Source of the DNA: a virus
Reading direction: 5' to 3' (one strand)
DNA length: 32,744 nucleotides
IMG/VR virus record: IMGVR_UViG_3300044977_000177
Location: 1-32,744 of that record
The translations under genes and the position numbers were made by a program. The stretch's first letter is position 1; each line of letters begins with the position of its first letter. Shown here in pieces: positions 1 to 7,351 of the stretch. The notes under the pieces were generated by a model that saw only the letters and a program-made list of their open reading frames with translations, was not told where the DNA came from and searched no databases.

Positions 1-770
1 GAAGAAACCAGATCGGCGATCACGTCATTCGACGCGAACAGATTGCTCACCGCCACATTCAACCCAACTTCACTTCCCCCGGCGAAGGTGCAGGGCGAAA
101 TAGCCGTGGCATTCGTCCCGTTCCATACGAAGGTTTGCGTGGTGACGACGTTCGCTCCCGGCTCCGGGAAATAACACCCTCCGATCACATTCGACGGCCA
201 TGCGAAGGTGTATCCTCCGGTCGCGTTCTCCGCGATCTGAAAAGTCACATAGGCCGGTGCCGATACTCCAGTCACCGAAAGAGGAAGAGAGACGGCATTG
301 CCAGAGAGCGTGAACGAGATCAGCTCATTCTGTGCGGTCAGGGTGAAGGTGGGCGTGGGCGAATAAGGAACCACGACGGAGAGCGTCGAAGCTCCTCCAC
401 CGATGCCGTTGACCGTATACTGCGTCGACCCTGCGGAGCAGTTGAATCCGCCGTTCGACTTCACACTGAAGGTGTAAGCCTGCCCGGACTGGATCCAGAT
501 GTTTGCTGTTCCGCCAGCCGTCAGAATTACAGGATTGGCGTTTTGCGTGACTCCGGTGGAATCGGTGTAGGTAGCCAGCGGCGTAGTGGTCCCTGAAGCG
601 TACGTGAAGACGCAGCCGAAGGCATTGGGAGTTCCATTCTGCAAGTAGGAAGAGAACTGCGGGATCGGGGCCAGCAGGACGGAGGTCTGGGAGTGGGCGA
701 AGGAGGCGCAGAGGAGCAGCGCCGCGGCAAAAATAAGGACAGGAATGCGGTTGGAGTCTTTGGGCTTCAT
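1..770 (-). CDS. Tail fibre/tailspike-type protein, N-terminal part with Sec signal peptide (partial)
   Basis: The frame is open from an ATG at 770 to the window edge, so 256 residues are seen and the C-terminus is missing. Residues 1-25 look like a Sec signal peptide: a short charged start, a hydrophobic core IPVLIFAAALLLCA, then SFA|HS as a likely cleavage site. Residues about 36-90 carry a module common at the N-terminus of phage tail fibres and spikes: FTYASGTTTPLATYTDSTG, then NANPVILTAGGTANIW. The position after three ejection-type genes matches the P22 tailspike. The rest is Ser/Thr/Gly-rich beta-type sequence with scattered Cys. A signal peptide on such a protein is odd, because virion proteins normally stay in the cytoplasm. 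It could instead be a secreted relative built from the same module. Confidence 0.72.
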   Translation of the reverse strand, partial: MKPKDSNRIPVLIFAAALLLCASFAHSQTSVLLAPIPQFSSYLQNGTPNAFGCVFTYASGTTTPLATYTDSTGVTQNANPVILTAGGTANIWIQSGQAYTFSVKSNGGFNCSAGSTQYTVNGIGGGASTLSVVVPYSPTPTFTLTAQNELISFTLSGNAVSLPLSVTGVSAPAYVTFQIAENATGGYTFAWPSNVIGGCYFPEPGANVVTTQTFVWNGTNATAISPCTFAGGSEVGLNVAVSNLFASNDVIADLVS

Positions 771-836
771 AGGATTTGGTATGTTGGCTTGGGAGTTACT
801 TGCGGAACGAAGTCAGTGTGGACTACCTTGGTGGCA

Positions 837-1007
837 ATGGTTGAAGCGATCGTTCTAGCCTGCATTTGCGCATACTTGGCTGTCGCGGCCGTTCATGCTT
901 GGGACAACAAACAAGCGAAGAAGATACGTGACGCACGCCACAGCGGGAAATCCGCATCCGAAGTAATCGCAGAGGGCAAAGCCAATACGCTTCACGGTTG
1001 GGACTGA
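837..1007 (+). CDS. Small single-pass membrane protein on the opposite strand
   Basis: This 56-residue frame fills the gap between the fibre gene and the 992-2380 gene and reads against both. Residues 2-20 form a hydrophobic helix (VEAIVLACICAYLAVAAVH), followed by a basic region (KQAKKIRDARHSGK) and a short polar tail. That pattern fits an inner-membrane peptide with a cytoplasmic C-terminus. The frame overlaps the 3' end of the neighbouring minus gene by 16 nt. No clear Shine-Dalgarno precedes the ATG at 837; a GTG at 831 and a TTG at 828 in the same frame are alternatives. I do not recognise a family. A holin-like or exclusion role is possible but unsupported. Confidence 0.45.
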   Translation: MVEAIVLACICAYLAVAAVHAWDNKQAKKIRDARHSGKSASEVIAEGKANTLHGWD

Positions 1008-2380
1008 TCCGCCGGTTCCCCTTGCTTCCCCACCAGCGCGCCAAATTGATCGGCGTAGGCTGCTACCCTGGCATTGGCGGCGTCGAGCGGGATTCCGCTG
1101 CCTCTATGCACGGCAATTGCGAGTCGCGATTTAACAATCGGATCGTCCAGCGCCGCTTTCATCACTCCCGCAACGGCCGCTAATTTGTTGCTGCCCGTAA
1201 CCGCTTTCGCCGCGCCAGCGGCGACCGGTGTCCCGATTCCAAGAAGTTGGTGATTACTGATGCGGTTGACCGCTCTTTCGAGAGAGGGCTGTAAATCGAG
1301 AAGCTCGCTCTCCGCACCGTTAAGATTAGAGAGTTCAGGGAAGGCCATCGCCAGCTCTTCCTTCAAACCACGCGCGAGGGCCTTCTGCGATTCGATTGAT
1401 GCGCTTTGCAACTCGCCGTAAGCTTTCGAATCGAGTTGCCGGTACGTGCCCGTTTTCATCGCCTGCGCATCCTCGGCGTTGATTGGCGCAAGGTTCTTTG
1501 GTCCTTGTGCGCCAGGGGGAAGTGGGCTCGTCGAGCGATTGCGCAAGAATTCATCACGCGAGTCGGCGATCGCCGCGAGATCGGCATCTGGATTGACCTG
1601 ATTCGCGAATTTATTTTCAAGTCCCTGCGTGCGCGCCGCGACGGCGGTTGGACTGATCGGCCGGGTTGGGTCGGCCTGAATTTGTGCCGTGATCTTTTGA
1701 TTCAGGTCGTCAATTTTCGAGGCGAGCGTTTCAATCCCCGCTTTACTCACCGGGATTCCTTGCTCCAGGCCTGTGTTCACAATACGTGCGCGCTCAGCCG
1801 GATTTAGTGTGGTCGAGGGCTTGAGTGCGCTTTCGTAAGCCGCTTCGGGAGTGCGACCAAGCAAAAGGGGTTTCGTGATCACCGCAGAAGGAATGGCGTC
1901 GGCTGCGGCCCCCGCAATTTCCGGTGCTGCCACGTTGGTTGCGATCCCCGCTGTCATGCCAGCGCCTTTCGCATACTGCCCGTTCTGCATCATGTCGCCA
2001 GCCGCATCCGTTTGAGGCCCCAACACGGGGAGCATGTAATTCAGAAAATGCCGAATTCCTTGGGCATAATCTCCCCGATCGAACGCGGCCTTCGCTTTTT
2101 TCTCCACATCCCCCTGATTCTGGAGAACAGTGGCCGCAGTGTCGATGGGGTGATAAAAGGCTTGATCGACGCCCTTGATCGCAGAGACAGGATTCACTTG
2201 GTTCCACCATTCCTTCGCGAAATCCGAAGCAGAATCGAGCCACGAGCGGGGCGCGGGCGGATTGTTGTCGCCGCCACTGATAAGCGTCGCGCCTGGAGGC
2301 AACGCCATCGAAAGCGGTGGCTGAGAACCGCCGCTTACTAAAGTCGCTCCCGGAGGAAGCGTCATTCCAGTATCTGACAT
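992..2380 (-). CDS. Putative ejection (internal virion) protein, third of three, gp16 position
   Basis: The product has 462 residues. It begins with two imperfect copies of a short motif, LPPGATLVSGG and LPPGATLISGG (residues about 8-37). Next comes a tryptophan-containing region (SWLDSASDFAKEWWNQV), a Gly/Ala-rich hydrophobic stretch around residues 150-180, and a long helical region with heptad-like spacing. The start ATG lies 1 nt past the stop of the upstream gene. The three genes from 5307 to 992 occupy the place of P22 genes 7, 20 and 16, whose products leave the virion with the DNA and help it cross the envelope. Sequence similarity to gp16 is not evident to me, so the call rests on position and composition. 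Confidence 0.6.
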   Translation of the reverse strand: MSDTGMTLPPGATLVSGGSQPPLSMALPPGATLISGGDNNPPAPRSWLDSASDFAKEWWNQVNPVSAIKGVDQAFYHPIDTAATVLQNQGDVEKKAKAAFDRGDYAQGIRHFLNYMLPVLGPQTDAAGDMMQNGQYAKGAGMTAGIATNVAAPEIAGAAADAIPSAVITKPLLLGRTPEAAYESALKPSTTLNPAERARIVNTGLEQGIPVSKAGIETLASKIDDLNQKITAQIQADPTRPISPTAVAARTQGLENKFANQVNPDADLAAIADSRDEFLRNRSTSPLPPGAQGPKNLAPINAEDAQAMKTGTYRQLDSKAYGELQSASIESQKALARGLKEELAMAFPELSNLNGAESELLDLQPSLERAVNRISNHQLLGIGTPVAAGAAKAVTGSNKLAAVAGVMKAALDDPIVKSRLAIAVHRGSGIPLDAANARVAAYADQFGALVGKQGEPADQSQP

Positions 2381-2381
2381 T

Positions 2382-4388
2382 TTAATTGCCGCTTAATTTC
2401 GTGTAGTTCGCCAGGTCGGCCGTGTCTCCGCTTCCTTTGTACTGATATTTCTGGTCGCCGATCTCGATCACATGGCCACCACTACCGCCGCCCGTCGTCT
2501 GCGGAGATAACTTATTCAACGTTCGCTGCGCTTCGGGAGTGATGAATCGCTTCTGGAAGTCATCGCGCTGCATCGTGTTTTTGTACTGATTTTCGATGGA
2601 GCCGATCTTCGAGCGAAGCAACTGTGCCGTCACCGCGGCGTTATCTTTAAGCTGTTTGTTTCCGAGACTCGGATCGAAGTCCGCCGCCGTGGTTCCCCGT
2701 TCGCCTTCGCCGCCGCCACCTTGTACATAGGCTGCGGTCAGTTCCGGGCCGACTCGATGAATGATCGTGTTGAGCGTGGTGACAGGAGTGTCACCGGCCT
2801 GGACGCCGATCTTGTTCGCGATCTCGCGCAACGCTTTCACTCCTCCGTCGCTATTGTGCAGCGCGTCGATGGCATCGTTCAGAACTCCCACGTGGCCAAG
2901 GGCCGTATTGATGGCATTGATCTGCGTTGCTTCCGGCCCCGAAGTCATTGCGGTCATCATCTTGTTGCGTGCGGGGAACATCGTCTCGTCATGGGTGGGA
3001 TCGATCTTCTGCACCCACTCGCTGATCGCGCTGTTGACGGGATTGTTGCGTCCCGCTGGCGGCAATGCTTGACGGTAATCGACGATAGCCTGAACCCGCC
3101 CGCGGATCGCTGGAGGAACGTCATTAATGGAAGGTGTGCCGGCCGCGCCCCCGCCGCCCGCGCCCGAAGCAGTGGGACCGAGACCGCCCCCATTCGCATT
3201 CATGTTGATATTGAATTGCGGCACCAGGGTCTTCATGTGCTCGTAGGCTCGATTGAATGCAGTATCTTCGGGGCTGAGGGGCTGACCGGCATTTTGCCGC
3301 GCTTGATTCATCACGTAGCGGCCTTCGAGCATCGCCGGACTCATCACGCCGCCATTAATGCTTGAGACTTCTCCGGTGTCGGCATGATAGACCGCTCCGA
3401 GTTCCGGGAAGGGAATAAGATTCGCTTTGCGCGCTTCCGCTTGCGACTTCGCTGCTGCACTCGTCTTTTCCTGCGTAGCAGCTAATGCGGCCGCTTCCGA
3501 CATGACTTGCTTATGCAATCCCAGCTCTGCCGCCGCCTGATCTAAATCTCTCTCGTCAGTTAAGACTGGTTTGAAGTTTCCGATGGGGATTCCCAGGCTG
3601 TTCAGACGGATCAATTCTTTCTGGTAGGCCATTTGCGCTTCGGGCGTGATGGGACGGGGCGCGTTGGCGGCAGAGTCTTGGAGGGCCGCTTCGGTAGAAG
3701 TAGGAGTGGCGCCGGGTTGTGGGGCCCCAAGCGATTCGGGTGTGCCCGGAGGAGCGGAACCGGTTTGAGGCGCTGGCGTACCTGCGGGTTGACTCTTGAG
3801 CAGGGCTTGCGCCGCAGGCATATTCGGCAGCATTGCCGCGGGCATTCCATTGGTTCCTGGGACGGGAGGTCCGAGGGGATTTTCAGCGCCGGAAACTGGA
3901 GAGGGCGCAAGTGGCGTCGATGTAGCCTTCGGTGCGCTCTTGTCCTGAATGTCGCGGACTGAGTTCAGGCTGTTCGCGATTTCGTCGTTGACTTTGTCGG
4001 CGTGCGCGAGCTGCGCGTCGCTCAATCCCAGAACTGCTTTCTGCATCTCGACCTGCTTCATCCGCATGGTGGCGATGTTGGCGGGATCGGCTCCTTGTTC
4101 GAGCATGGCGTTGTACAAACCTTCGGTGTCGAAGCCGATGGGCTTGCCATTCGCGTCTTTCTGCACGAACTGAGGCGCTAGCTGGCGGCGGGTCATCTCA
4201 TCTTTCAGGGCGAGAGCCTGCGCTTGATTAGAAGTCTGCTGGGCTTCGGTCTGGGCCTGGATGGCCTGTTGGCGCGCAGCTTCGGTTTGAAGGGATGCGG
4301 CTCGCTGAAATTCTGCGAGCGCGTCCGGCGGAGGAGCCGGTGCCGGTTTGTTCACGTCGAGTTCGGGAAGTGGAATGGTTACGCCCAT
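2382..4388 (-). CDS. Putative ejection (internal virion) protein, second of three, gp20 position
   Basis: The product has 668 residues. The N-terminal 110 residues are Gln/Ala-rich and probably coiled coil (EAARQQAIQAQTEAQQTSNQ). A long Pro/Ala/Gly-rich low-complexity stretch follows (about residues 150-240), then a second helical part and a Gly-rich linker near residue 400. The C-terminal third contains KTLVPQFNIN and IGDQKYQYKG. The gene begins 4 nt after the upstream stop, with no obvious Shine-Dalgarno, so translation is probably coupled. Position between gp7-like and gp16-like genes suggests a DNA-ejection protein that travels inside the capsid. No enzymatic motif, such as lytic transglycosylase, is visible. 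Confidence 0.6.
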   Translation of the reverse strand: MGVTIPLPELDVNKPAPAPPPDALAEFQRAASLQTEAARQQAIQAQTEAQQTSNQAQALALKDEMTRRQLAPQFVQKDANGKPIGFDTEGLYNAMLEQGADPANIATMRMKQVEMQKAVLGLSDAQLAHADKVNDEIANSLNSVRDIQDKSAPKATSTPLAPSPVSGAENPLGPPVPGTNGMPAAMLPNMPAAQALLKSQPAGTPAPQTGSAPPGTPESLGAPQPGATPTSTEAALQDSAANAPRPITPEAQMAYQKELIRLNSLGIPIGNFKPVLTDERDLDQAAAELGLHKQVMSEAAALAATQEKTSAAAKSQAEARKANLIPFPELGAVYHADTGEVSSINGGVMSPAMLEGRYVMNQARQNAGQPLSPEDTAFNRAYEHMKTLVPQFNINMNANGGGLGPTASGAGGGGAAGTPSINDVPPAIRGRVQAIVDYRQALPPAGRNNPVNSAISEWVQKIDPTHDETMFPARNKMMTAMTSGPEATQINAINTALGHVGVLNDAIDALHNSDGGVKALREIANKIGVQAGDTPVTTLNTIIHRVGPELTAAYVQGGGGEGERGTTAADFDPSLGNKQLKDNAAVTAQLLRSKIGSIENQYKNTMQRDDFQKRFITPEAQRTLNKLSPQTTGGGSGGHVIEIGDQKYQYKGSGDTADLANYTKLSGN

Positions 4389-4392
4389 AGGT

Positions 4393-5307
4393 TTATAAGC
4401 CGTAAGGATTCAGCGTCGGAGCCGATCCCGGAATCGCGAGCGGATTGTAAGGCGCGGGAGCACCGATGCCAGCGTAGGGATTGGCCGTGGGAGACGGGGT
4501 TCCCGGCACATCGACATACGGGTCGCCGGTGAGTCCGCTGGAGTTGTAGTTCAGAATTCCCCCGCTGTTGGTGCCATAATTCGGGATTTGCGAGAGCACC
4601 AAGCCTTGCGTGACTCCATTCGCCACACCGTTCAGCATGTTCGAGTAGGCGTTGGCTTGTCCCACGTCTCCGGCTGCGATGGCTGCGCCCTGGTTGTTCA
4701 GTTGCGAGGCTTGCTGCTGGCCGCCGGTCAAATACAGGTTCGAAAGGTTGTTGGCTGCCGACTGCCCGAAGGAACCGAGCTGCTGTGTCGCCGAAAGCCC
4801 GCTATTGACGCCCTGTCCAGCGGCGTTCAGGTTCGTCAGAAATTGGGTGAGCGCATTCTGGTAGGCCTGCTGGTAGGTGGTAGTTGCTAATCCCTCGCCG
4901 AATTTCTGCAGCGCCGTGCCGGTGTTCCCCGACATGAGGTTCCCGGTGGCAGCCGCATTTTCATCGATCGCCTGTGTCCCCGTCTGCAGGTTGAACTGGT
5001 AGCCGGGAGTCTTTTCCGCTTGCGCGAGCGTCGGCGCGGTGAACGGATTTTTGAGAAGGTCGGCATAGGCGTTGGCCGAGGTCGAGCCGAGTTGGAGATA
5101 GGGCTGCTCCGCCGTCTGCTGGCCGGTCCACTCGTTATTCTGGAAGGTGACGCCCGCCTGCTGATTCTGCTGTTCAAGCTCTTGGGCTTGCTGGGCATAG
5201 GTTTTCTGGGCTTGGGCCGCATTTCCGGCGGCGTTGCCCTGCATGATTCCTCCGGCAATGGAGGAGCCGATACCAGCGACGGCGGCGATGGTGCCAGTGA
5301 TGGACAT
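4393..5307 (-). CDS. Putative ejection/DNA-transfer protein, first of three, gp7 position
   Basis: The product has 304 residues. It opens with a glycine-rich hydrophobic segment (TIAAVAGIGSSIAGGIM, residues 4-20), then a Gln/Ala coiled coil (AQKTYAQQAQELEQQNQQ). The middle, GYQFNLQTGTQAIDENAA followed by GNLMSGNTGTALQKFG, is a pattern I associate with internal virion proteins of many podoviruses. The C-terminus is Pro/Gly/Asn-rich. P22 gp7 is somewhat shorter (about 230 residues). The gene is separated from the minus-strand GNAT gene by a plus-strand cassette (5327-6092), so it may need its own promoter; I could not identify one. No Shine-Dalgarno precedes the ATG. Confidence 0.62.
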   Translation of the reverse strand: MSITGTIAAVAGIGSSIAGGIMQGNAAGNAAQAQKTYAQQAQELEQQNQQAGVTFQNNEWTGQQTAEQPYLQLGSTSANAYADLLKNPFTAPTLAQAEKTPGYQFNLQTGTQAIDENAAATGNLMSGNTGTALQKFGEGLATTTYQQAYQNALTQFLTNLNAAGQGVNSGLSATQQLGSFGQSAANNLSNLYLTGGQQQASQLNNQGAAIAAGDVGQANAYSNMLNGVANGVTQGLVLSQIPNYGTNSGGILNYNSSGLTGDPYVDVPGTPSPTANPYAGIGAPAPYNPLAIPGSAPTLNPYGL

Positions 5308-5326
5308 ATGGGTTTAGAATTTAGAA

Positions 5327-5512
5327 GTGCTAGAGGTCTCGATCAGTCCGGAGGATGCCTTTCCGCGGCAAGTGCGAGTGCTGTGTGGACATTTCGTCTC
5401 GACGGGAAGCGTGCGGGATACCATTCCGCCGCCGCGGGACTGGACGATTTTGCTGTTGATGCCGGAAATCTGTGACTGTTGCCTCATCATGCGCGAGGCC
5501 AACAATCTATGA
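5327..5512 (+). CDS. First gene of an opposite-strand cassette, small Cys-rich protein
   Basis: The 61-residue frame starts at a GTG (5327) just after an in-frame TAG, so the start cannot lie much further upstream. It contains CGH near residue 21 and an ICDCC cluster near residues 49-53, which could bind a metal. The PPPRDWTILLLMPEICDCCLI stretch (in two halves) is hydrophobic. Its stop overlaps the next start as ATGA (5509-5512), the arrangement of a translationally coupled operon. That argues that this frame is real despite the short length. A hexamer TAGAAT lies about 6 nt upstream of the GTG, but no good -35 is seen. I do not recognise the family. Confidence 0.5.
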   Translation: MLEVSISPEDAFPRQVRVLCGHFVSTGSVRDTIPPPRDWTILLLMPEICDCCLIMREANNL

Positions 5513-5691
5513 AGCACCGTTCCATTGAATTCACAAAAACTTTTTCTCCAGTCGCCGGAAAACTAATAGCTATTCGCATTGACTGGCGCGAGCGCGGCAA
5601 GAAAAGAATCAAGTTCATTCCCGAAACCGATTACCGATATGCCCGCTCCATGGCTTCGAAAACTACCTTCGGAGGATTTATTAAGCGATGA
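5509..5691 (+). CDS. Second gene of the opposite-strand cassette, small basic protein
   Basis: This is a 60-residue basic protein (MKHRSIEFTKTFSPVAGKL, then DWRERGKKRIKFIPETDYRY). It is rich in Lys, Arg and aromatic residues. Both ends overlap neighbours as ATGA, upstream with the 5327 gene and downstream with the Tat-signal gene at 5688. The charge suggests contact with nucleic acid or with an acidic partner, but no domain is recognised. Three consecutive ATGA junctions on the strand opposite to the late operon are unlikely by chance. Confidence 0.6.
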   Translation: MKHRSIEFTKTFSPVAGKLIAIRIDWRERGKKRIKFIPETDYRYARSMASKTTFGGFIKR

Positions 5692-6092
5692 ACCGCCGCA
5701 ACTTTCTCTCACTCTTTCCCGCTGCCGTCGCTGGCATCGCGTTGCACGAAGCGATCCCGTTCAATCGGGTGTGGAGCTTCCCGTCGAAGATCGCAGTGCC
5801 ACAGTCACCGTTTGATTTCAGCGAGAATTATGAGAACTCGTTTCGGGAACTGAATCGAATAATGGACCAGTGGCAGAATGCGCGGCAATTCTGGTATCGC
5901 GACCCATCGGGGCGAATCTGGATGTGGCCCGAAGGACAAACCGCGCCGATAAAAGTGAGTTACGTTGCCGATCCTGCCGAGTTTCGCTCAGTCGAGGCTA
6001 CAGCACCTTCTGCCTCACCACATCTGTCTTTTCCCATCCCAGCGCGTCGAGCAGTTCGCCCGACTCAAAATGTAATTTCGTTGAGATCGTAG
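5688..6092 (+). CDS. Exported protein with twin-arginine (Tat) type signal
   Basis: The product has 134 residues. The N-terminus MNRRNFLSLFPAAVAGIAL fits a Tat signal: two arginines, x, F-L, then a moderately hydrophobic core of about 14 residues. The mature part has SFRELNRIMDQWQNARQFWY, then DPSGRIWMWPEG, which looks like a small folded aromatic-rich domain. The start overlaps the preceding stop as ATGA. The last 95 nt run opposite to the 3' end of the GNAT gene at 5998-6453. A Tat substrate would be exported folded, sometimes with a cofactor, but no cofactor motif is evident. I do not recognise the family. Phage-borne Tat substrates are uncommon. Confidence 0.6.
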   Translation: MNRRNFLSLFPAAVAGIALHEAIPFNRVWSFPSKIAVPQSPFDFSENYENSFRELNRIMDQWQNARQFWYRDPSGRIWMWPEGQTAPIKVSYVADPAEFRSVEATAPSASPHLSFPIPARRAVRPTQNVISLRS

Positions 6093-6453
6093 CTTTCTTC
6101 ACGCCTTCCCGTCGCAACTCGTTTTCTGCGAAGCGCAGCAACTTGGCTCCCGCGCCGCCTTTCCGTTCACCCGGGAGAAGATAGAACATATCTGTCGTGG
6201 AGACTTTGCCGCCGTCTTTATTGTGCGGATGATGTGAGATCACGATGCCCACGTAGTAGCCGATCAATTTGCCGTCGCGCCGCGCGGTGACGACTAAGAG
6301 GAAGTGATTCCGCTCCAAGTTGAAATAAAATTCATGGTCGCAGCCCATGGGCATAACGTCTTTATGCAGGGCGAGTTCGTCAAAATGGACCCGGAAGATC
6401 GGTTCGGCCTCGCGCTGCATGGCGGCCCAGGATTCGCGCTGGAAGGTCAGCAT
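5998..6453 (-). CDS. GNAT-family N-acyltransferase
   Basis: The product has 151 residues from the ATG at 6453. A longer reading from 6495 exists, but the 6453 start overlaps the stop of the 51-residue gene as TAATG and is preferred. The acyl-CoA-binding motif A is visible as ERKGGAGAKLLRFAENEL (R-x-x-G-x-G/A type), preceded by a beta strand FLLVVTARRDGKLIGYYVG and a VSTTDMFYLLPG strand. The C-terminal FESGELLDALGWEKTD matches the end of the GNAT fold. The family transfers acetyl or longer acyl groups to amines. The substrate is unknown. GNAT genes near tail genes are known in podoviruses, but here it sits in one coupled run with an acyl carrier protein, so acyl-ACP is a possible donor. Confidence 0.85.
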   Translation of the reverse strand: MLTFQRESWAAMQREAEPIFRVHFDELALHKDVMPMGCDHEFYFNLERNHFLLVVTARRDGKLIGYYVGIVISHHPHNKDGGKVSTTDMFYLLPGERKGGAGAKLLRFAENELRREGVKKATISTKLHFESGELLDALGWEKTDVVRQKVL

Positions 6454-6608
6454 TAAGCTTGCGCAACGGGGCCGTAGATGCCGAAACTGCGCCAACGAGA
6501 GCCCCAGATCAAGGTAAGGGAAAGCTTCGAGTGGCCAACCTGATACAGGTTGTCGCCATGAACGGTCACCGCGAATCCGACGCCAAAAAGAACCAGCGAA
6601 AATATCAT
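6453..6608 (-). CDS. 51-residue membrane or secreted peptide
   Basis: A short frame begins at an ATG at 6608 behind a strong Shine-Dalgarno (GGAGGAAG, spacing about 6) and ends in a TAA that overlaps the GNAT start as TAATG. Residues 2-16 are hydrophobic (IFSLVLFGVGFAVTV), then HGDNLYQVGHSKLSLTLIWG, then an Arg/Trp-rich part (SRWRSFGIYGPVAQA). It can be a single-pass membrane peptide or have a cleavable signal. The good ribosome site and the exact overlap support a real gene. Its place between the ACP and the GNAT gene suggests membrane-associated work with one or both. Confidence 0.75.
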   Translation of the reverse strand: MIFSLVLFGVGFAVTVHGDNLYQVGHSKLSLTLIWGSRWRSFGIYGPVAQA

Positions 6609-6630
6609 GGTTGCTTCCTCCAGCCTCAGC

Positions 6631-6825
6631 TTATACCGCGACTGCCTTCACAATATCGCCCACCGTCTCAATTCCCACTTCTTTCTCCCGTGGAACTTCG
6701 CACTTGAGCATCAATTCCATGAATCCCAGCGAGTCGACTCCCAGCGAATCGAGCGTGGTGTCGAGCGTGATGCCGTCGATTCCCAACTCGCTCTGCACGG
6801 TTTCAATAATTTGCTCTTGCGTCAT
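6631..6825 (-). CDS. Acyl carrier protein-like protein
   Basis: The product has 64 residues. The 4'-phosphopantetheine attachment motif is clear: LGVDSLGFMELML, with Ser32 in D-S-L. The preceding LDTTLDSLGV and the C-terminal GIETVGDIVKAV match helix I/II entry and helix IV of bacterial ACPs. Ordinary ACPs have about 77 residues, and here about seven seem missing between helix II (ELMLKCE) and the VPREKE turn. The ATG overlaps the upstream stop as ATGA (6822-6825), fixing the start. A longer frame upstream (to 7176) exists only because the reading is open. The carrier would need host phosphopantetheinyl transferase. Acyl carrier proteins are rare in phages; the neighbour two genes on is a GNAT transferase. 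Confidence 0.85.
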   Translation of the reverse strand: MTQEQIIETVQSELGIDGITLDTTLDSLGVDSLGFMELMLKCEVPREKEVGIETVGDIVKAVAV

Positions 6826-7169
6826 CCGACCTTGTACCAGTCCGTTCCGTTGGATTTGATCTTGAAAGACTGCCACTGCGCCGTCAGCGTTAGCGGGCCT
6901 TCCGGTAGGTTTCCGCCGACTCCGGCTAGGGTAAAGGTATTCCCGTCCGCCGAGATTTTCTTGTACGTGATTTCCTGATTCTGGTTCGTCTGCCCGGTGG
7001 AGGTGTTCAATCCGGCTTCCGGGGGATTCTCTTCGTAGCTGCCTGCCGAGGTGTCGACGAGTCGCAAAGGAGCAACTTGCTGTGTCTCCAGTTCCCAGAA
7101 CTGCATCTCCGGGCGAAGGTCCGCATGTTTGGTCGGCGGAAGGCGGCGGATGGTCTGGGTTGTCGGCAT
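6822..7169 (-). CDS. Probable virion protein with C-terminal beta module
   Basis: The product has 115 residues from the ATG at 7169, which overlaps the stop of the YodC-like gene as TGATG. The N-terminus is Pro/Thr-rich. The C-terminal half, ADGNTFTLAGVGGNLPEGP then LTLTAQWQSFKIKSNGTDWY, matches a module often found at the end of phage structural proteins (L-T-A-x-W-x-S-x-x-x-x-S-D/N-G-T-x-W-Y). It is probably a small decoration, tail or adaptor protein. It ends with an ATGA overlap to the ACP gene, so its translation is linked to the ACP cassette. Confidence 0.7.
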   Translation of the reverse strand: MPTTQTIRRLPPTKHADLRPEMQFWELETQQVAPLRLVDTSAGSYEENPPEAGLNTSTGQTNQNQEITYKKISADGNTFTLAGVGGNLPEGPLTLTAQWQSFKIKSNGTDWYKVG

Positions 7170-7348
7170 CAGGCACTTAGAGGTTCGAGTGTGGCGATCG
7201 GAAATACTGCGCGGCACGCCGATCCATCCTCGGCCAGCCATTCGCATTCCACGGCCTCAATGCCCTCATCGGCAAACCCTAAAACTGCCATCAACGGGCC
7301 ACCGCTCTTGAGAACAATAATGTCTCCGTGATCGAACAGTTTCCCCAT
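7169..7348 (-). CDS. YodC-like (DUF2158) small protein
   Basis: The 59-residue frame runs from an ATG at 7348, 4 nt after the gp10-like gene. The N-terminus LFDHGDIIVLKSGGPLMAV closely follows the DUF2158/YodC pattern (F-x-x-G-D-x-V-x-L-K-S-G-G-P-x-M-T-V). The later CEWLAEDGSACRAVFPIATL fits the W-F ... F-P-x-x-L-E part of the same family. YodC-family proteins are small SH3-like barrels of unknown function found in enterobacteria and phages. The stop overlaps the next start as TGATG, placing it in the accessory run behind the tail hub gene. Confidence 0.75.
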   Translation of the reverse strand: MGKLFDHGDIIVLKSGGPLMAVLGFADEGIEAVECEWLAEDGSACRAVFPIATLEPLSA

Positions 7349-7351
7349 AGT

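Noticed and set aside
6826-7176. Upstream extension of the ACP frame to 7176
   Set aside because: The extra residues are the shifted reading of the neighbouring gene; the ATGA overlap fixes the ACP start at 6825.
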